Below, piece by piece: positions 15,001 to 21,000 of a DNA stretch of 64,000 nucleotides (positions are counted from its first letter, which is position 1; every line of letters begins with the position of its first letter). The notes under the pieces were generated by a model. The model did no database searches and was not told the DNA's origin. It was given only the letters and a program-made list of their open reading frames with translations. Position numbers and translations under genes: made by a program. This DNA comes from Adlercreutzia sp910585575 (GTDB taxonomy: Bacteria > Actinomycetota > Coriobacteriia > Coriobacteriales > Eggerthellaceae), in NCBI RefSeq assembly GCF_951801035.1, contig NZ_CATOKT010000004.1; one strand, written 5' to 3'.

Positions 15001-18000
15001 CGTCGGTGCGGGCCACCACGTTCGTGCGGCTGCGCAGGTGGCGCATGTAGGCCACGCCATCGTAGTGATGCCAGTAGTCGCCCGTACGATGGTAGTCCTG
15101 GTAGGACCACGCGCTGGCATAGCGATCGTTGGCATGACGCTCGGGCGTATCGGAACGGGTAAGCGCCACGTGACCCGGACGGTTGTTGCCCGAGTTCGTG
15201 CCGCCCACCTCCAGGGAGGTGTCGACGTACATGTTCATGCCGGCGGTGGTGGTCTCGGTGTACATACGACCATTCACCTCGAAGGACATCTGGTTCACGA
15301 TGTCCTCGATGGACTTGTAGGTCTTGCCGAACCAGCTGCCGTAATCGGGCTGGCGCACCTTGGCGTTCGCCGTATCGCTCTCGGTCCAGTCGCCCTGACC
15401 CGAGATGTAGCGGTTCTCGCCCGTAGCGAACTGATGCTGGTTGATGCGGATGTCGTACTCCACCTTGGTCACGGTGAACTTCGGCGAGCCGGGCGTGACC
15501 GTCACGTTCTCGTAGTCGTTGATGGGATGGCGGTAGGAACCGGCGCCGTTGTCGTCGCCGAAGCTCTTTACCGGCTCATCGTTGGCGTCGCGCGCCAGCA
15601 GGTTCACGCGGAAGTACTGCTTGCTATCGTAGTCCTTCTGCACCGAGTCGGCGTCGGTGCCAGCCAGGAGCGCCTTGATCTCGTCGCCCTGGATCTCCAT
15701 CTTCTTGCCGTCGGAGTAGGTAACCGTCAGCTTGTCCACATACTGGGCCGCCTGACGACGGATCTTCAGATAGTAAGAGTCGAAGTAGTTGTTGGGCATG
15801 GTCTGGGTCATGTGCAGCACCATGCCGGTGTTGTAGGTTTCGGCGCCCACAAAGTACAGGTTGCGGCCGCTGAAGTTGTAGGAGCTCCAGGGACCCTGCT
15901 CAGTATGGCAGGTGTTCTCGGGGCCGTACTCGTTGTACTGGGTGTTCACCTGGCGGAAATCGGCCAGCAGCGACACCTGGGACTTATAGCCCACGTCCAG
16001 GGCATAGTTGTACTCGCCATTGGAGGCGTAGGAGCTGTTGTGATGGCTATGGCAGTTGTCCCATGAGCCATAGGTGTACTGCGAGAAGCGATGACCCGCG
16101 CCCGGGGCGTTGGTAGTGCCACTGGCGTTGGAGTCGTACAGACCGGCGCGGTTGATGGTGTCGAAGTACATCTTCGACAGATAGATCTGCGACCGGTCGG
16201 CACGGGTGACCGGCGTGCCCAGCATACCGGGAATCATGTTCGCGCCGCGCAACTTCAGCAGGTAATTCTCAGTTGTGGCCGTCAGGTACTTCGAGGTATC
16301 GAAGTTCTGATCGGAGAAGCCCTCGAACACCACATTCTGCTCGCTCTTATTCGAGGAGTGGTCGACGGCCATGTCCTGCCACGAGGACAGCTTCACGGTC
16401 TTGAGGTTCTTAATGCCCCACTCGCGCAGGGTCTTCTCTTCGATGACGAAATCGCCCTCGTCGTTGAACGTATACTGGTTGCCCTTGGCGTCAACGAAGT
16501 AATCGGGCAGCGCCTCTTCGGCCGGCACGGGCGTGCGGCTGGAAGCGCGGTAGTCCGGATCGGGGAAGAGCTCTACCGTCACGGCCGGCTTAGTGTTGGC
16601 GCCGGCGCCCTCGTCGTAGCCCGTGAACACAATGGAGCCCACGGTGCCGCGCTTGAAGGTTTCGAACAGCTCGGCATTCACCGTAACGCGCGTGGTATGG
16701 AAACCCGTGTAGTCGCTCTTCGACGAGCCGTCCAGCTGCAGCGCCGATTCGTACTCGAGGGGCAGCTGCAGCGTAACGTCCAGGTCGTCCAACGTGGATA
16801 CCGAGCGCTCGTTGTACAGGTTGGCCCACAGCTTGAAATCGCGGTCGTAGGGAATGCCCATAACCGTGCGCGAGCCATCGGAGCAGTTGCCGTCGCCCAC
16901 GGCATGCTTGTTCATATAGTCATTGAAGTTGGGGCCGTACTGGCCATAGGTGTGCAGCGCTAGCGCGGGGAAATACACCTTGAAGTAGGCCTGGGCGCTA
17001 TTCTTGTTGTTGGGGTGATCCAGCGGCGCCGTCTGCAACACCTGAGCCGTGGCGCGCACCTTCGAGTACTCAATGGGTGCGTTCTGGCCGCTGATGGTGC
17101 CTTCGGAGAATTTGTTGTTGTACCAGTGGTTCACCTTGCCGGTCAGCTTCACCTTCACGTCGCGGTTATTGGCGGCGTTCACATGTTTCTGACCTGCGGC
17201 AAAATGCGGGTCCACTTCGGAGTAGTTGAACTCGATGCGCTCCAAATACAGATCGGCGCAGTCGGCGAAGTCACCCGTGGTCATATCCAGCTCAAAGGTG
17301 TTGTCAGCCTGCTTGTTCGCCGTATACAGCGCCTGCAGCTGAGCCAGGGTCAGCTCGACTGTCTTGCCCTTGGCCACGGCCGTCTTCGTGCCGCCCTCGT
17401 CCTTCACATCGCGGAAGTAAAAGGTGGCACCCAGAAGAGCACTGCCCAACTTCGAGGGATCGTTGTCCTGGCGCACCGTGGTACCGAAGTTGAACAGAGC
17501 GTCGTTGAGAGTGACCGTGCGTGTCTTGAAGCCCTGAACGTCGTTGACCGGGTCCTTCAGGTAGGGGCTCAGGTCGTCGATGTTCACCGACAGCGTGGTG
17601 TCGTCGGCGCGGTTGTAGCCCGCATTCTTCATGGTGAAGGTGTAGGCGTTGCCGTCGGAATAATTGGCCACCTCTACCGCGGTGTTAGCGGCGCCGGTTA
17701 CTTCGGTGCCCAGCTTCGGACGGGCGTTCTTGCTCTTGGTGACCGTCCAATCAATGCTGGAGCCGAACGTGCCGAAGGTCATGGTGGTGCCGCCGGCCAT
17801 GAGGTTGGTGTTGCCGCTCATGCGTTTGCCGATGGGCAGCATCATGTCGGGGCCGTACGAGGCCGTGGTGGCAAAGCCGCGGATGTTCGTCGACACATTA
17901 GTATGGCTGTCGGCACGACCGTACAGGTACACCACCGGAGCATTGCTTCCCGTGGCATGGTCGTTCACCTTGCTGTAGCGCACGCGCACCATCTTCACGG

Positions 18001-21000
18001 GAGCCTTCTCGGAGGCGCCCGCAGAGACCGTGCCGTTTACCAGGCCATTCGTAGCCACCTTCAACGTAAGAGTTCCCTTGGCGGCATCCATGACCAAGGT
18101 GGAACCGTCGCCCATGTCCACCGAGCCGCCCGAGGCGCCCAGCTTCTTCAGGGCCGCGACGATGTCGTAGCTCTTGTTGGGAGCCACCTCTTTTTCGTCC
18201 TTCATAATGGTGCCTGTGGCGTTGTGCTGATCAAACACGTCGATGGAGCTGATCTCGCCATACTGGTAGTACCAACGTGTCTCGGTGATGGGCTGGTGGG
18301 TAGTCTCATCCTGCATCGGATTGCCTTCGCTATCCAACACCGCCACGGCACCGTACTTGAAGCCCGGCACCACTATGGAGCGCGTCAGGAAGCCGCGCCA
18401 CACATCGCGCGTGCCATCGTTGGCCTTGGTCAAGTTGTTCACCAGCAAATCAGTGTCGAAATCGCTGATGGAGTAGTTGGAGTCGTTGGTGAGGTTGTAG
18501 CGGAAGTAGGCGATTTCGTCTTCCATGTCGCCCCAACGATAGGGTACCGCGCTGGCCTGATTGTTTCCCGCAGCATCGATATAACCGTAGGAGGCGCTGA
18601 CGGCCGGAGCGATCGGCACATACATGGAGTGCAGCGTGGCGCTGTCGCCCTTGCCTAGGTTCGAGTTCGCATTCTCATAATCGGTACGGAAGTAGGAAGA
18701 CACCGTGATGTCGCCCACCTCGTCAGGCGTACCGATGATCTCCACCATAGCTTGAGCTTGCTCGACGGTCTTGCTCTTCGAGAACTCTTCCAGGTTGATT
18801 TGCACATCCAGCAGGTAGGCAATGCCCAACGGTTCCAAATCGAGGTAGTAGTTGCCCGTAGCAACGCCGTCCTTGTACTCGGGCTTAAAGGAGCTGACTG
18901 ATACCTCTTTCGTGCGGCGCAGCACATCGCCGGTGTTATTGGTAGCGTAGTAGCCCAAGGTGATCTTCTCGATGGGCGCCACCGCGTTGTCACCGAAGAA
19001 ACCGGGCCCCAGCTTGATTTTGCTGGCCACAAACATATTTTTACGAGGCGTCGTGGGATCCAGCACCGTATTGCCCGAAGCATCGGTCAGGCGGCGCATG
19101 CCGTCGGGAATAGGGCCGATAGTAATGACAGCCGGAGCCATACGCGATTCAGATTCATTGCCAAAACGGAAGCGATAGCCGGCATTAGGCTGCTTAACCA
19201 AAGCATTCCGGCTGTCCGCCTCTTTGGCCATATTGGAGTCGGTTGTGCCCGACCCGTCATACATAGAGAATACCTTGTCTACATTCAGAGGCACAGGATT
19301 CTTGGGGGCAAAAGCGGCCATCACGGGTCGCGTCGTCACCTTCGGCTGATTGAACTTATTATTCTGCGCGCTCCAGCGACGCTCACCATAGGTGATGTCA
19401 GCGTAGTTGTCATACCGACCGCTAGTGCCATTCGATACGCGCTCCATCATGAGGCCCGTAACATCAATCGAGCTAGACACTTTGGTATCAGTGGGTAACT
19501 GATGTTTGAACAGCACACGGAACACGCCCGTAAAGACAGCCTCGATCTCGCCATCTTTGAAAGTGTATTTACGACCAGGGATCTCACCGATCTTCTTGGC
19601 GCGCAGCATCTGAGCGATGCCACCCCTCACGGTGTCGACCGTGCCTACGCGGTACAAGGCGTAGCTATCGTCGGCGGCGCGTTCCACCTCGGTGAGGGCA
19701 GCATCTAGGTTTACCCAGCTTACATTGTTACTCTTGTCTTTAACCTGGAACTGAATGACTCCATTATTTTTGGTGGTGTCGTACCAGTCGGACAGGGCCG
19801 CCGAACGATGGGCCTCGTCGCCTTCGCCCACCATCTGAGACTCTTCGCTCGCATTCACACGGATAGTGATGCCTGACAACTGGAAACCATGGGGCAACTG
19901 GTCGGACAACTCGGGGCCGTAGGTGGCCTTCGCATCCACACCAAACAGCGGAGTGTTTGATTTATTGTTGATAGAGTCGATCGTGTACGTGACCATCTCG
20001 CCAAGCGGAGCATCCTGACGTTCAGCCAAAGCCCCAGTGCTGATATGTTTGGCACTTTTTGCTAGCGTTACCTCATTTTTCGGATTAGCAAACTTGGAAA
20101 TAGTCTGCTTCTCCTCCATCCATTGGTAGTCATTGGAGTTGCCGTCCTTGTCGTAACCGCGGTTACCGAAGTTCACCGTAGCGTAAGTCTTCAGCTTAGC
20201 AGTGGGTAGATCCTTGTCGCCACTGCCGTAGTTTGTTGTATAGGGCATGGCCACCAGCAACGTGTGAACGTTTGACTCATCCTCAGGCGGCGTATAAGTA
20301 GGACTTACCGATAGATTAGCCTTATCGGTATGAGAGAACAGGTGTTTACCATACGGCATATCCTCTTCTCGAATATCGACCGCAATCTGGCCCGCCTTGC
20401 CGCCCGTACCGTAGGCAAGCTCTTGTAGACCAAAATCTTTCACATTCGAGAAGTCAACAAAGTCAATTTGATTAATCTCATCATCAGTCAGCTTAGACAC
20501 GTCATACACCAGGGCACCGCCCTGCTTCGGCTTTCCGATATACATGGCCGACTTCTCGTCGTAGGCAACGTTATCGTTCTTGTTGAACGCGCCCGTACCG
20601 TTCTTCTGCTTCCAGGTAAGCAAGTCCTCGGCTCGGATGCCGGGGGTAGAGCCCGTGGCTGCATCAAACATAAGTACATAGTTGAGGAAGTCGATTTCGG
20701 AGTCGCGCGTATCGGAGGTATTTTCCACCTGCACCTTATATACCGCATAGTTGTACTGATCCCACAACACGGGCGTATTCATAGAGCGGTTGGTGAGCTC
20801 CCATTTCAGGTTCGTTTGAATAAAAGTGGCACGCAGCACGTTGGAAGCGCCCTGAGCACGAGGTCGACCAGGTTCAACCTCAGTAGGGCTGTAACCCACT
20901 TTTTCGGTGCCATCGGCATTGGTGAGTGTTTGATACTTGTACCCCAAAAGAATGGTGGCGCCAGTGTTATCGGGCACCGTGCCGACGAAGCGCACCTGGC